From: Prostheceraeus crozeri
Lineage: Eukaryota > Platyhelminthes > Polycladida > Euryleptidae
Reading direction: 5' to 3'
DNA length: 64,000 nt
Assembly: GCA_907163375.1 (NCBI GenBank)
Contig: CAJQUW010003459.1
Location: forward strand, 77,001-141,000
This document shows, in pieces, positions 35,801-50,800 of the stretch (within the stretch, counting starts at the first letter, position 1; the number at the start of each line of letters is the position of its first letter). The notes below the pieces were generated by a model, which saw only the letters and a program-made list of their open reading frames with translations, searched no databases and was not told the origin of the DNA. A program made the position numbers and the translations under genes.

Positions 35801-38800
35801 GATTCCAATCTCGTATTCATCTCACCAACTCTACTTTCCCGATGGCTTTATTTGTGATGTGGCTCGTTCATACTTGTAACTCATGGAATGTGATATGTAG
35901 GAGTTATACAAAGAAACCTGTTGAACCCTTGTAATAGTGTCGCACTAGATGAACGACTTAGACCTATTTGATTTAGACCCCTAGATTTCTCCTATAGACT
36001 GGTCCAGAGGTAGAACTTCCATGCTACTGCTCTGCAGTCCCGTTCCCAGATTCTACAGGACTCGAAAGAGCGTGACATATTATCTGATGTGTAGTAAGTC
36101 ATATAGATGTGTGTTGATTTTCATCAAATGTGTGAAGAAAAAACATGCTACATGTGTACTCAATTGGGTCGGTTACAATCGTCCTAGCCACAGCTGGCTA
36201 GGCGTTCTTCATCCCGGTTGCGGCTCGGCTCGAGATAAAATAAAAGCTAAGTTTTCTCCGGCCATGTATGTCTCTATTTTATAGTTTGAACTCCACATAG
36301 ATCTCCGCATAATGTACTCGCACTCTACGTACATATATGGTCTATGCTGGCATTCATATTCAACTATAGCGACATTAGCACTAGTCTACAAATGCACTCA
36401 TGAAAGATGTACGTACAGTTCGATAGCAATACTTTCAACACCGCAGAGACACTGCTGCATATTGTAACATGCGAAGCGGCAGGGGCATATACTAGGTAAA
36501 TATGTAAACAAGGTGTTGTGGAGTGGTCGAGATTCATGGCCGCTATTCGCAGAAATACGGTACAAAGTTAACTTAAATTTGAGAAGCAATTTTTTCTGAA
36601 CGATCGATGTAAAATCAGGCCTAAATTAGGCCACAGGGAACACCAAAAGCCTTGCCACAAAATACTTTTATTATTCGATGAATCATACACCAAAGTTTTA
36701 GTTGCTCGGACTTTGCCATGGCTAAATTAATGACTTTCATGAGAATCAACAGCATTACAATATTATTTGTAGCTGCCATAATATTCTTGAAAACACAGGC
36801 TGAAATTTCCTTTTATAATGTATATTTTGGACATCACAATAAGAACTACTTACTCTTACTTACTTACTCCACGTTTAACGTCCGTTGAATCCCATCTCCT
36901 GGGGCTGGACGGTTGATGGCTCTCCTCCATTCATCTCGGTTGACAGCGAGTTCTTCGGGGATTCCTATTTTCTTCAGATCTTCTGAGACACATTGACGCC
37001 ATGTTCTTCTTGGTCTTCCGACGGCTCGACGCCCTGGGACTTCCATGCTTTCCACTCTGCCCAAGCAGTTTCCCTCAGCTTTCTTTACATGACCGAACCA
37101 TCTCAGACGCCCTCTTCTAACCCGATCTTTCAGCTCCTTCAGACCACACATTCTTGCCACTTCCGCACTTGATCTTCCGTCGCTCCATTTTACTCCTGCC
37201 ATGTATCTCAGCATTCTCCGATCACATGCTCGCAATAGTTCAAACAACTTTTGTGTCAAGGACCATGTTTCTGAGCCATACACAAGGACAGATCGTATGC
37301 AGGACTCATACACATGAGCTCTGGATCTTAGGTGGACACTCTTGTTGTTCAGAAGACTGGCTAACTCTCTCCATTTGGACCAAGCATTAGCTACCCGAGC
37401 TCTCACTGCCCTTTCTACTCCACCTTGGCTGTCCAGCATATCTCCGAGATAGCAAAAGTGGCTAACCTCCTGTATGCTAGGACTACCATCAATTTTTACA
37501 GAGTCGTCTGTCGGAATATTGGTTGTATTTGCGCTTCGACACTTAGGGCATTGGAAATGTGTCACTCCCACCAGAGAGCGCAGATGGTAACATCTTTTAT
37601 GACACCACTTGTGGCATGAGGTACAGAGAATCGAATTCACCCCCAACTCCTTTTCCACAACATCCACACGGCCATTTACCAGATTTGATTGTTTCTTGCT
37701 GTTTCTTCCCTGTCACCATAACCTTCGTCTTCTCCAGGTTAACTTTCATTCCCCTCTTCTCAATGCTGCTTTTCCACCCACAAAGCAATTGCTCCACATT
37801 GTTCTTCGTTTCAGCAGTCAATACGATGTCATCAGCGTACAGGAGCTCCCATGGACCCTCGCCTCGACACTCCTTGGACAGTTCCTCCATCACAGTGATA
37901 AAGAGAAGAGGACTGAGTGCAGAACCTTGATGGACTCCTACCTCTATCATAAACTCCTCCGATGTGCCTGCCATGGAGCTTACCTTTGACGTTGATCTCT
38001 CGTACAATGACATCACAGATGCTACGAGGCCTTCTGGAATCCCTTGACGTCTTAAGGCCCAAGCTATTACTTTTCGTGGAACACTATCGAAGGCTTTTTG
38101 AAGGTCAACAAAAACATGAAACAACCTTTTCTGTTTCATACAGTACTACGATGATGTAATTCTCGCCATTGAGAAGTCATTCACAAAATAATCTAGAGAA
38201 GTTTGAAATAAATGGGTAGGCCCCACAGCTACTATGCAGACACGCAGACTATTTTAAAGGTATTTTAGTAGTGTCACTGGAACAGTGGGTAAGTGCTTGT
38301 TCCAGCGATCTATGATCTAGGAGTTGATCCCTGAAAGTGCCTTTTGTGAATGCGATCTCGTTATTGTTCATTTGTGCTTTGTATTGTTTTCAACCGGAAA
38401 GAGATAGATTTCTAGCTGAAAGCAATCAGGAGTGCTGCCAACACCGCCGCAACGAAGTCAGGAAGCTATGGAACATGAAGTCCAGTTAATCACATGTAGC
38501 AGTTACATTATTGTTGATGAATAATGGTGCTATACTGGCTCTGATTGACCGATTTTCTTTATTTTTGTTTTGCTTGATAGCTTTTGGCTTGTAGAACAAC
38601 ATATTACATAACAAAGGAAACAAATGTAATTTTATAAGAGTGAGGTATGATTTTGTGTAACATTGCTAAATGAAGATCAAATTATTTACTACTTTTTTAT
38701 CTATAACAGGAAAACAACTCAATATTCATGCTTGAAATTTCCAACAATGATATTAGTAAGCACAACTGACATATCTTCCAAATTTCAGAGAAATTCGTTC

Positions 38801-41800
38801 AAGTTTGGCGGAGTTAGACAAAGTTGAAGTTAAGGCGATGTTTAAGGGTGATCCATTTTTTATGAAACAATCTGTACTATGCAGACACGCATGCTTAGCT
38901 ATTTTAAAGGTATTTTAGTAGTGTGACTGGAACAGTGGGTAAGTGCTTGTTCCAGCGATCTATGATCTAGGAGTTGATCCCTGAAAGTGCAATTGGAAGT
39001 TGGCAGAATGGGTATCTGGACAAGAAGAACCACAACGCGCTCCGGATAATGTCAGCACTGGCCAATTCCCACTGGATAGTAGTGACGCTAAAACTTCACT
39101 TTTAATATCTACTTAAGATTGAAAGATAGCCATCGAAATTAAATGGTTACTACTTGTTGTTGGAAATCACGTAAATTTCCCTGGATGTTTTAAATTGACA
39201 ATAAGAATGAAATGCGATAACCGATGATCAACTTTTCATGCAAATGATGTTTGGCTGTTAGGATTCGAACCTCCGACCACATGTTATCAATACCTGTCGC
39301 TCTACCATCTGAGCTAAGAGCCGTTTACATGCGACAGATTTCATTTGGCAGTATCATTATCACCACACATGTGTCATTCAATTGTGGATCAGCAAATGCA
39401 TATTTCGCCACAATTGACTGCCGATAGAGACCAGTCGAGGGGATTGATGTCCATCAAAGCATCTGAATACATATCGTAAATGCAGATTACTATGAGAATG
39501 AAATGAGATGAACGACAGATCAAATTGCCACGCAAAAGATGAGGGGATGCGATCGTTTTCCCTTATGAATGAACATGTTACTAGTCTCGAAAACAAATGA
39601 AAAAGAGTAGAATGGTGTGAGTGACATTTTAAAAGAAGCGCTGTTGAGCGGCATCGCGAGATGTGTGGACGAGTAATCACGGCTTGCCCTCGATTTCCAC
39701 GACGGAAGAGTTTGTACGCAAAGAATGTCTCGTGGCAGATATACAGTTTGCCGCATTTCAGAAAATGGTCGATTCAGCGATGGTAGCGTCAGGATTTCGT
39801 TCGACCTATATTTATTATATGTGCATATATTATATTATTCTATGCATTTGGCGTGGTGGACGAGCATAGTGACGACCGCAAATTTTGAAAAAAGTTGCGC
39901 AGGCCCAAAAAAATAGCGTAGCAACAAAATTTCTTCAATTTTGGTGTTAAGGTAAAGCGAAACAATGATACAGGGTGCGGCATAAAACCGTGACTTAATT
40001 TTAAAGTAGCATAACTTTCTCATCATCCAATAGAAATTAACAAATATGGTCTCATTTCGAAGACAATACACATCTTTATTACGATAATCAACATTGCAAT
40101 TACTGCATTTGAGGATGAGAGTATAAGGTTCATGCAAAGCAGAGTAACTCGAAAGCCAAGAAACTAGATGAAAAGAACAACGACTGAATGGAAAAGCAAG
40201 CCTACTTCCAATTATTCACTTAAACGGTAATCATCATGGCACAGTCTTTCTGTTGCAGATGATCACACATGAATCTCGCATTTTCCTGTTTTACTTCCTC
40301 CAAAGTATCCACGTCTCTTCCAAATTACGCTTGGGACACTTCCACAAAGTAATTTTTCAATGGATTGTTTGGCCTCACATCAAACGCAGACATGATACAA
40401 AGGGTTTTATGGTAATATATACCATTCATGCGATACATTCATTCACTTCTATTGCGTCAGTCGAAGCTGTAGCGAACCTTGCGCAGCAAATTGTAAGAAA
40501 TGCTTTAATGCACTTTCGGTCAAGAAAATTGATTTTCTAACTTATGCTTAAACCAATCCTCCATACATCGTATTTATTTGTTGCAATTCAGCCTAGTGCA
40601 GTATGATATGTGTCTTAACTCATTATAAATTTCGCTATGCTTGGGACACTGAAGTATGGAAAGTGAAGTTCATAGTAAGCAGTATAAAATGCAAATTTCT
40701 GCTATGTCAAGATATCGTTTGAAAACTTACTTCACATGTGCTCGGTTATACAATTACACTTTCTGCATCGCTATTAGTGTGGTGTATTTTTAAGCAAAAC
40801 CTCACGCTCGGGACATAATGCAATTTTGAACTCCTTTTTTCTTCCTGATGAGACGAGTCTCACTTTCATATGACATGTGCAGCAGGCAATACGATGCAAT
40901 TGTTCTTATTTTTGAAAATTCATCTAAATTTGTGCATAAATCAACCCAACATTTTTCATTTATTTAGAAATCTATATGCTTATTGAAATATTCTAGAAGC
41001 ATAGTATGAATGCAGTAAGTGAAAAAGTGAAATTCTTAAAGCTGCATTTGAATGCCAATTCGAGGGCTAATATGATGCAATAGGACTGAAAATGCCAAAG
41101 CAGACCACAGACAGTTGCCAGACAACCAAACTTATCTATAGAACATGTCCTTGTCAACAGGTACATGCACTAGAATTGGAACTGGCCCGGATTTCACGGT
41201 CGGGGTCCTCCGCTTTTTGCATAACATTGACTTTAATCTGTCAAAAAGGATTACATTCAATAATCTTTAGTTCAAACAAATCAAAAAACTGCGGAGATAC
41301 GTCGCACGATCTCTCATCAATTTGCGTGTGATTGGATCTGTCAAATAGCGTCTACATGCGGTAATTGACACAATGAGTAAGTAATTTATGCCTGATTAGA
41401 TAATTGCTGATGCATCACTTGGCCCGCCGAATCAGAGTTAGATAGACTTTTCGGCAGCCGGCATAATAACTACGAGTAACATGTCGGACCTGTTCCAGGT
41501 TTGTGCGGCACTACGATGAAACATGATTGCAAGTATCTGTGAAAAACGCACTACAGCCTAATTCACTCATAGTTCATATTCCTGTATAATAAAGGCTGTA
41601 TTTACATTTCCATTCTAGGCGCAACATTCAATTGTATTACATTAGGTTCTCACAGGGAATTATATCAGGGAATTATAGATAGTGTATCGGGAAGAACAAC
41701 GCACGATGTTGCGAAATCTGCCTTGACAGGGAGAGGGTTAACATCTCGCGCTGCAGTGACTGCTTACATGACAAAGATAGAGCGAGAAGCTGTCCCTTCC

Positions 41801-44800
41801 AAGTTCCAATGCATGCGATAACGTGACTCACACCTTTCATTACCTATGTGTAAATGTGTTAGCTGGGACATTGCTTCGTCTTGCTGACTATCAGACTCCG
41901 ATTCTCAACTTCGCTCGCCATAACGTGCATTACCGTGTAACATATATTTTAAAGACAACGTTCAACCGATGGTGTTTTTGTGCTGCGTTCCTAATTGTCG
42001 CAGTGGCTATAAGCCCAGGAAAATTAGGTCATTGAGAAATGCTCAATGTTTCAGTTTCCAACAGACCCTGCTCTACATTCAAGATGGATGTCTGCTATCC
42101 CACGAAAGGATTTTACTCCTAATGAGAATCACAGTGTGTGTGATTCTTCAACACTTCAACGACCACGACTTCGAAACAACGTCGACCGACTCACGTGAAA
42201 GTAGACGGGAGAGTAGATTATCGCAAATTCTTCAGAAGAAACGATTGAAATCAACGGCAATTCCTTCAGTGTTCCCAGAGTGTCCTAAATATTTCACCAA
42301 ATCTCCAACTGTTCCCCGATCTTCAAATTCGACTGCTGATTCCCGACGGTCCTTTGAGAACAATAGAATTGAGAATTTGATCAGAGAATCTATTGAGGAA
42401 GATTCGTTTGATTCTCTCGATGCTCTGCGTTCGAAACTAAGTGATTCTTCATGTCACCCTCTCCCCACCAATATTGTGAAGGTAGATCATCAGTCGTGTT
42501 TGATTTTTATGTACGTCAGTGTTTCTAACATCGAACTTATGGCTCCTGTTCACAAAGCTACGGTGATCGTCGACGAAAGCATGAGCGTGCGAGTATTCGT
42601 GCTGTCATCAAAGTTAGCGAATTCCAACTTTCGCCATATCTTCAGTGGAGATAAAGTAAAAACTATTTCTCAACTTTGTAACGTTATTGCCTATACGAAG
42701 AATTTGTCAGAAAAACATTTAGATAACAACAGTAGCTCTCAGTACCTAGAACTCGCTGCTTCTTTTCTTGAAACATTTTTAGATTGTGAAAGTCAATCAG
42801 ATGACCCCGAATTTGAAATGTACCACCTAGTAAATTTTGTTATTGAGCAGCTACGACTTTGTCAAGTACCAAAGAATGCCAGAAAATATTCATGTAAGAC
42901 GTTGGCACTTTCTTTTTTGTGGCAGATTACAAGTGCATCTTTGTATAATAAATTAAGAGATATTTTCATTCTGCCCTCTATGACTACGCTGCGTTCATTG
43001 TCTAGAGGATCTGCAGTTGAAACCTGTTCGATTGATCTCGAGTATCTGCAAAGGAGATCAAGTTTTTTGGATGACAGAGAAAAAATTGCTACATTGATGA
43101 TCGACAAAGTCTATACTGCTCAGAGTGTAGAACTCAGTAATGGACAATTTGTAGGTTATACATCGGATGGCATACCCGCCAAGACCGTTTTAACTTTTAT
43201 GATTCAGTCGTCTTGTTCAAAATATAAGGATGTAGTGTGTTTAATTCCTGTGTTTCGATTTAATTCCGATATTTTGTACAATGAGTTTATGAGTGTCATT
43301 CGTCAAATTGATTAACTTTTTCATGTTGTTGCTGTTTCAACTGACAATCATGTGATCAACCGCTCTTTTTTCAAGCGACCATATTCTCACACGAATGTAC
43401 AATTGTTTGTCAAAGAATGAACTAAAACGAGTGAACAAAAAAGATGAGTCGGCAAGTATTACAAAAAAATGCAGGAAACTTCAGAGTGATTTTTGATGTA
43501 CACAATGGTTGTCAAATCATGTAAATATGATGTTGTAAATATTCCTTCATTTTCTGTAAATAGTTCTTGCAATATTTTCTTATTTGTTGGATGAATGTTT
43601 TAACACGAATTTTTGTAAATATTGCAAAATTATGTAAAAAAACAAGAAACTGTAGAGAAATGCTGCAAACTGTAATAAATTTTCTTGTCATATTCTTCAT
43701 TGCTTTAATTATTTATATAGTGTATAAAGATGGGGATGTGCGTATATACATGAGTTATGATATGCAATTAATAGTTGTACATAGCGATTTAGTATCTTGA
43801 CTTAGGTAACATGAGTGGTAGTGTTCTAAACTACTAATGAAAGTAACCCTCATTATGTCAGTAGTGCGACGTTGTTGTTCTTCCCGTAACAAAAGATATA
43901 ATCTATAATTCCCTGGGTTCTCAACATGTTGTGATATATCCTTATAACATAAAGTCATCTGCTCGATGGAAGATGAATTTATCAATTAGCATGAAACGAC
44001 CCCTGACGAACGATATAACCGACGTGTGTAAATGCGAGATGCAACAGGTCCGAAATATTCCAGAGCGAGCCGCTGACCATGCTGTACCAGCCTTGACCGG
44101 TGACTGATCGTGCAGGCAACTGCTTAAAATCATACAAGAGGTTAATAGTTAATAATCTTATGTGCTCAATAAGACTGATAAGTCACATAGCCTGTGGCAA
44201 TTAAATTTTTTATCATATCTCTGGCTTATATGTGATTCATTAATGTAATTCGCTAAATGCTATGCATGTCGTGTTTAAGCTTGACTGATTGAGGCTTCAA
44301 TCATATCAACGGTTGATAAAAAAATGTTATATTTATGCAATCTTTGACTTAAAGAAGTATTGAGTTAACTAGAACCACTGTAAAATCAAATTTAGATCGA
44401 TGCAGCTCTGATTTTATATGGGATGGTTATTGACATAAACCATTTCTTTTGACCTAGTTGCAATAGTGAGTTTATACGCTTGTCATCTCTTTCACACTCA
44501 CAATCTACAGTATAGTCACCTCCGCATCATGCTAGTTTTAGGAATACGTCAATAACAGTAAATTACATCACATAAATTACAATAAAAGCATGAACACAAG
44601 ATTTAATTTGTTTGAAAAAAGGTGTCCTTTTAGTTACTTGAAAAATAAAAAATGCCACAACTAATTTCTTCATTATAATTTCCACGAGATCTTCCCTCCA
44701 GGTCTCATCATGGTGGATACAATGGAAATGAACATAAACCTTTGGTACACACTGCTATTGACTGTCAACACGATATCCATGCAATGTGTATAGCAGCGGT

Positions 44801-47800
44801 GTTTTAGCGAACAACGAAAACTTAAACCACAATTCAGTTGACACTTCCTCGCTTTTCCATCCCTAATATGCATGCTGCCAATTTGTTTTGTCCTACTACA
44901 AAGGCTTACGAAGTTGTCCTAGCCTACAAACGCTCGGATGACAAAGCCTAGTCGTATTTTGCACATGCGGTGCCAACCGGATCAGTAATCAATCAGTTTG
45001 TGCTGAATGGCAATGAATTCATAGCTCGATGTACGTAACTGTCATTGTATAGTCAGAACTATTATTCTTCAATACAAATTTAAAGCACTTTATTTTGATT
45101 TTCAGAAGCTTCTCCATAGCATGTACCCCTCCAGTAGAATGTGACTTTGTATTTTTTTAGAGGATAAAGGAAATAAGAGACGCTCAGTTTTTTACTGAGC
45201 CAGTAGCCACACCGGACTGTACTATCTAATCCGACTAATAACGGTCCATCGGCAATGATTCAAGTATCTCGCAGGTGTCATCGAGATACAATAAATGTGA
45301 CATTCAAGATAATTGTAAAATAGCCGAATTATTGTCATGAATTCACAATATTTCCAACACCAAGACGATCTCAATTTCGGAAAGCCACAGCCAACGACCG
45401 ACATCTTTTCCTAACTGGCCAATGATCACCAACAAAAGACAGGCAATAAATTATTTTGAGACATCAATCGAATGACTTGGCTGAGATTGTAAATAGAATT
45501 GCTGAATTTTTCGAATCTCCTTAAGCTGAGCCACTTTCTAATTCCCGAGCAAAACGGAAATTTAACATTTAGTTAGATTCTTCTAAACGAAAATGATGCT
45601 GTGTAATGATACTTCGTGAAAGTGGAAACTGGGAAGTACTTATCGATGCATTCACCAAAAATATTAGCTTCCTTTTTTTGCATGATTTTCTATGCAAATT
45701 GTCCGTTGCGCTCGGGACAATTATGTTGCTCTACATCTCGCTTCCAATCTGACCATAATACTTGCGCATCATGCATTGTAACTATGATGATCTATCTTGA
45801 CATGAACATGATGTTTAAGTTAAATAGGATATGCTGTCAAATAGGCTATTCATCTTAGAAATAAATAACATAGCGCTTCTAATACTTTAGATTTTGTTCA
45901 GATGCAGAAACCTGAAGATAGAAAGTCTGCCTGCCATTCGATGCATAGACCGGTATATTATAGAAAGAAATACCGACTTATGAAAAAAAGCTTGTCTTCT
46001 TCTGATCAACATCTAGAAATACTTTAATAAAGAACAAATTCGTTGCAGTCTAAAAGAATAGCGCAGAAATATCGGAAAAGGAAAAAAGCAGCGCAATTAG
46101 CGCAGTTAAGCAAAAATAGCCCAATGCGTTAAAACAGAGCAGCAGTGGTCACGGACGAGTCAAGGCTGTTATTGTCATCAAGGAACCTTGGATGGCTGAT
46201 GTTATCTATCAGAGATTGTGACTCCTTTTGTTATTCCAACAGTATAGGGGCACCATCTCATTATCCAAGATACCAATGTGCAGTTACACCGAGCACACCA
46301 GCCAGGTGACAACAGTTCAGTAATTGAGTAGGCCTATCTCCCATGGCCTTCACGCTCTCCTGATCTTTCACCAATCGAGATTGCGTGGAATGAACCTGGT
46401 AAAAGGCTCAAAAACTCGTATCCACATTCTCCTTCCAATTTCGAACAACTATCCGAAAGATTGGTTGAAGAGCAGTGAGAACGCATTGAGCAAGAGAGAT
46501 CAGATGAATTCTATTAACAATAGAATTTGAGCTTGCATTAGGGCTATGCAGGTTGCTCGATGTGTGAAATAAATCTTATCATTTGAAGTTATAGTTTTGA
46601 TGCTACTTCATTAATGAAATTAATGTTTCCCATAATTCGAAGTGTTAAGATTTTTTGTCACGCAGTATATTATAGGTCCCCGTTAAGTGATGATAATTAG
46701 ATGGCTGTGGGCAATTATCCTGTACAGGTGGTACCAAAAGCCTTTACAAAGAAGATTTGGTTGTGACGGTGGTGCATTCTACATTTTATATACATGTACC
46801 GGAGCACCCGACGCGTTTTGACTGCAGTATCAAGGGAAACTCAGGCAGCTCCTTACATGAGTAGATGAAACTCGTCGACATTTAAATTAAGTTCCGCTAT
46901 AACTTAGTGAGCTAGCAAAGGATGCACTGGATTTCAAATCCGGTCGTATTTTTAGTTTATTAAAGGTTATCATATAAAAGCATTTTATGTGATGCCATTG
47001 CTAAGTAATTACACTTCTATTGGGCATAATCCACGGATTGCAAATACCCGGGTTTTTCCGAGCACACGGATGCCAGATCCTAGATCCGGTTGGATCCCGG
47101 ATCCTACTGTCAAAAGTGGTAAAATTACGCATGTAATTCGTTTACATTAACAATCAATATGAAATATTGAATAGCCCGTTTTCTAGATGCGTTTCAATGA
47201 TGCCATATTGAAATCCTAGGATTTTGCTATCGCCAACTGCAGCTGCCACTCCGGTTCTCAGTTGTTATTATCTTTTTTTACAATTACCGTCATTACTAAA
47301 TATCAATACATGATAAAGAGTATCTAAAATAACGGTAATAGAATCTGAGACCGACTATACAGAAATGCGTACTCTTTCTTGATACATGATAATTAAAACT
47401 GTATTTCTTAATTAAGTTTATATTTACCACGATTGTCGATCAAAAAAGAGATAAATCCAGAAAACTTTCAATAACGATGTATAAGTGTATTTAATTAAAA
47501 GAAAGGAAAGACAGCAAACTTGCTTTTATTTGTGCTTATTAAATAAATATGCGCATGCCCCCCTGTTATTTATTTCATAATAATTACAGCTATCAGTGGC
47601 GTCTTCTCCGTACCTGCGAGGCCTTCGCCGCATCCTCAAAAATTATTTACCAACATTTATAAAAATGAAAAGTGTCATCATTCATTTAAATTCGATAGCT
47701 TCTCGTGATTGCTGTGCACAGCTTTCCGTCTCAAAATCGGACGCTCAACCTCAAGAGTGAACAATTTTGCAGTACGTGCTTAAATCACAGCTGTTTTCTT

Positions 47801-50800
47801 CTAACAATTAGACACACAAACTAGTCGTGTGTTCAGACCACAGATTTAGAGAGGAACAGATGAACTATTTACACAACTGCTTGAAGCCGGTAAACACAGG
47901 ACGAGAGAGACACTGGTTTGCGATAGACGGGCAAGAAACAAGTCGCGATATGATTACAGCGATGACTGCTGCAGAATAAACATACTTGAATAGCTTTCAT
48001 TGTCATTTTGTCAAATGATTTATTTGTCGGATGCGAAAGCAAAAATACGAGAGCTTATTATTTTTATTAAAAATACAGCTTTATTTGTCAACAAAGTAAG
48101 CAGGCTCAATGAATTGTGTCACACCTATTAATTAGTAAATAAAGTACCCAAGTAGCCTCTTTTAGATTAAGTCATTCAGATTCAAGTTTTCCCCATTCAT
48201 CGCAGAATGAAAATTTTTAAAATGAGAATACATCCACACCAAGTTAAAATCAGTGATCAATAATAAATTGCTAATATCATAATTAATCGCTATTAAAGTG
48301 AATTCTGTATCAAGCAAAACGTCTTTCCGTAGTGCATTTATGAGATATAGATAATTCAAACTTACCAACGTTTTCCTGTGATAATGTACATGATGATGTG
48401 CAGCAAAAACAATAGGGGATTTACATTTCTATGTTTTATTTACCCCTGAAGAGCATCAACTTGGTAGCCTGCTGTCTCGACTGGACATCCGTTGAAAATA
48501 TGTTTCTTTCAAAATATATTTTTCCATACTTTAACAATCGAAGTCGAATGAATTGGAAAGCAATTATTCTTACCAGGGTTATTAGGTGATTGTTTCTTAA
48601 GGCATCATTATCAAAATAATGGTCTGTCAGCTCTGAGAATACAGTATCAACGTTGATCTTGTTCAGGACAAAATGCTCCACTTTAATGTCCAAATTGCAT
48701 CCTGTAGGGAGAGTGGAGGCATTCCATACTCCAGGAAACAATGATCTGAAAGCAACTTCAGCCACTTTAATTATAGTAAATACACCAAAACTAGGTGGTA
48801 TTCGTGGAGCAAGTTGCGGGCCAGTTTTAATAGATGACAAGCGTCAAAAATCCAATAAATTTTCTCATCTTGACGAATACAAAATGAGTCTTTACATTTT
48901 TCGGGTCAGTAGCAACTCCTAACTTTTCAGCAGCTTTAAAATTGACGGAATTTCCATCGCAAACAAGACATTTGACTAGCGCGCCGACTTCATAACATTT
49001 CTTAATAATCGTTTGAATCATGGATGCAAGAACTTCGCCATTCAATTTACTGGTGAAAAAATATGCAACAGGGCATAAATTTCAACAGGCAACTTCAGTC
49101 GACTCAGTGCAGCGATCTTTGTCATCCTTTTTCTTTCGTGAAGTCAAATCAGCTTTAAAGTCGCTCTCCAAGAAATGCTCACTACACACGAATGAAACAT
49201 GTCGAGCTGGCTTAAGATTCTTTCGCTTGATCCTCCGTAGCCACTGCTCAAGCAATTGAGGGTTGCTGTGCGGAAACTCGTGAAAAGAAATATTCGAATA
49301 TTTCGATACTCTGTTCGTACACTGAGGAACACAACATGAAGTCACCATTGCTCCAGAATTATCATGAAAAAGTAACAGGTCAGTTTAAGAACAGCCCACT
49401 TATTACGATATGAAGTATACACCTGTGACGACTTATCATTTAATTAAATCAAAATTCTTGTTAAGCAGCCCTACAGAATTGCTGTTGAATGATGTCGACA
49501 TCAATTCATCTCAAAATGGACTTAGCACACATATATGTCATACACATGAGCATAATCATCAAATTGTCAAAAACGTGAGATGTTATCGCCTCAACGCGAT
49601 AACCATCCCATCTGGTCAACACATTTCTTGCCTGTCTATCGCAAATTGTCATCAAAATAAACACCGATCGGCGGGCTTCAACGCCGTCAGCGTGAATTGC
49701 GGAAAGCAGTTCATCTGTTCCTCTCTAAATCTGTGGTTCAGACGGAGCACTGATGTTCAGACAGCGAAAGAGAGTTGTGTGCGTGTGATGCAGTAAGCGC
49801 ACGCGCCCGCGCTAATATTGGCTTTCCCGACAGACATAATGCTTTGCCTTCTCCAATTTTTGCAATGAAATTCTACGCAATTCTTGATCGAGGCGTGGTA
49901 CCTAAATATAGTAAGGGAAGCGCAACCCAATTGTTCCTGGATTCGCTTAATGTCAGAGAGGCCATCACGTCGACAGTAGTAGATGGCTGACGTTCAGACA
50001 AGACTGCGATCAGATGATTAGCGTTCTCCAATGAATGCAGAGTAATGCATCTGACTGGACACCCAGATTCGGTAGAATTCCATAATTTGTTTTTACGTGA
50101 TTGATATGACGCTATGTTTAGTACTGCAGATGAGATCATAACCACGCCTTTCGTCCGAAGGGAATATACTGAAAGGATGACAGTCGTCAAGCAAGGTAGG
50201 CCAACACCTGATATAAAATGAAAGTAGTCACTGAGAAAGAAATAAGAAGCACTACACAAGACATTTTAGTGCATCAAAATTTCAAACATGTGAGTGGCTG
50301 ACCGGCCGTGAGAAACACAAGAAACTGTTGGCCTTGCCTTCTTTTTCTCGAGAAAATGTGGTCTGGACAGACAGGGGATATAGTAATCTCAGCTCCTTGA
50401 GTAAGGCGGTTAAGCGACATGAGCAATCACTTCCTATGTGCACTTTCACTTGACCTTAAAAATGTTCGGAAAATTGTTATTAAAAATTCAGCTTTCAAGA
50501 AAATTAATGTTTTAACAAAAAAGTGCTTCGTATAGAAATAGTATTCAATGCCGAGTGAAGGCCTATGGTCAGGGAGCACGCGACGCCACTGACAGCTATT
50601 ATTCATTGAAATTAAAAGCCATTCTTATGATGGTATTTCGACTTCACGTGCATAAATCACGTTTTTCGTAAATTTTGAAATACCATCGCATGAATGTAAG
50701 ACTGTCGAGCATTTCATCCGACATTCGGCCGCAATGTTTTACTGCGAATTATGCAGCGGCAAAGAATGCTCGTTCTGCTTCACAGCTGGTACTTTGAATA

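Noticed and set aside
37154-37989. Plus-strand frames in the 37-38 kb region
   Set aside because: Antisense shadows of the LINE protein.
39968-40140. CAGGGTGCGGCATAAAACCG as a mariner end
   Set aside because: No partner terminus, TA duplication or transposase nearby, so not listed as an element.
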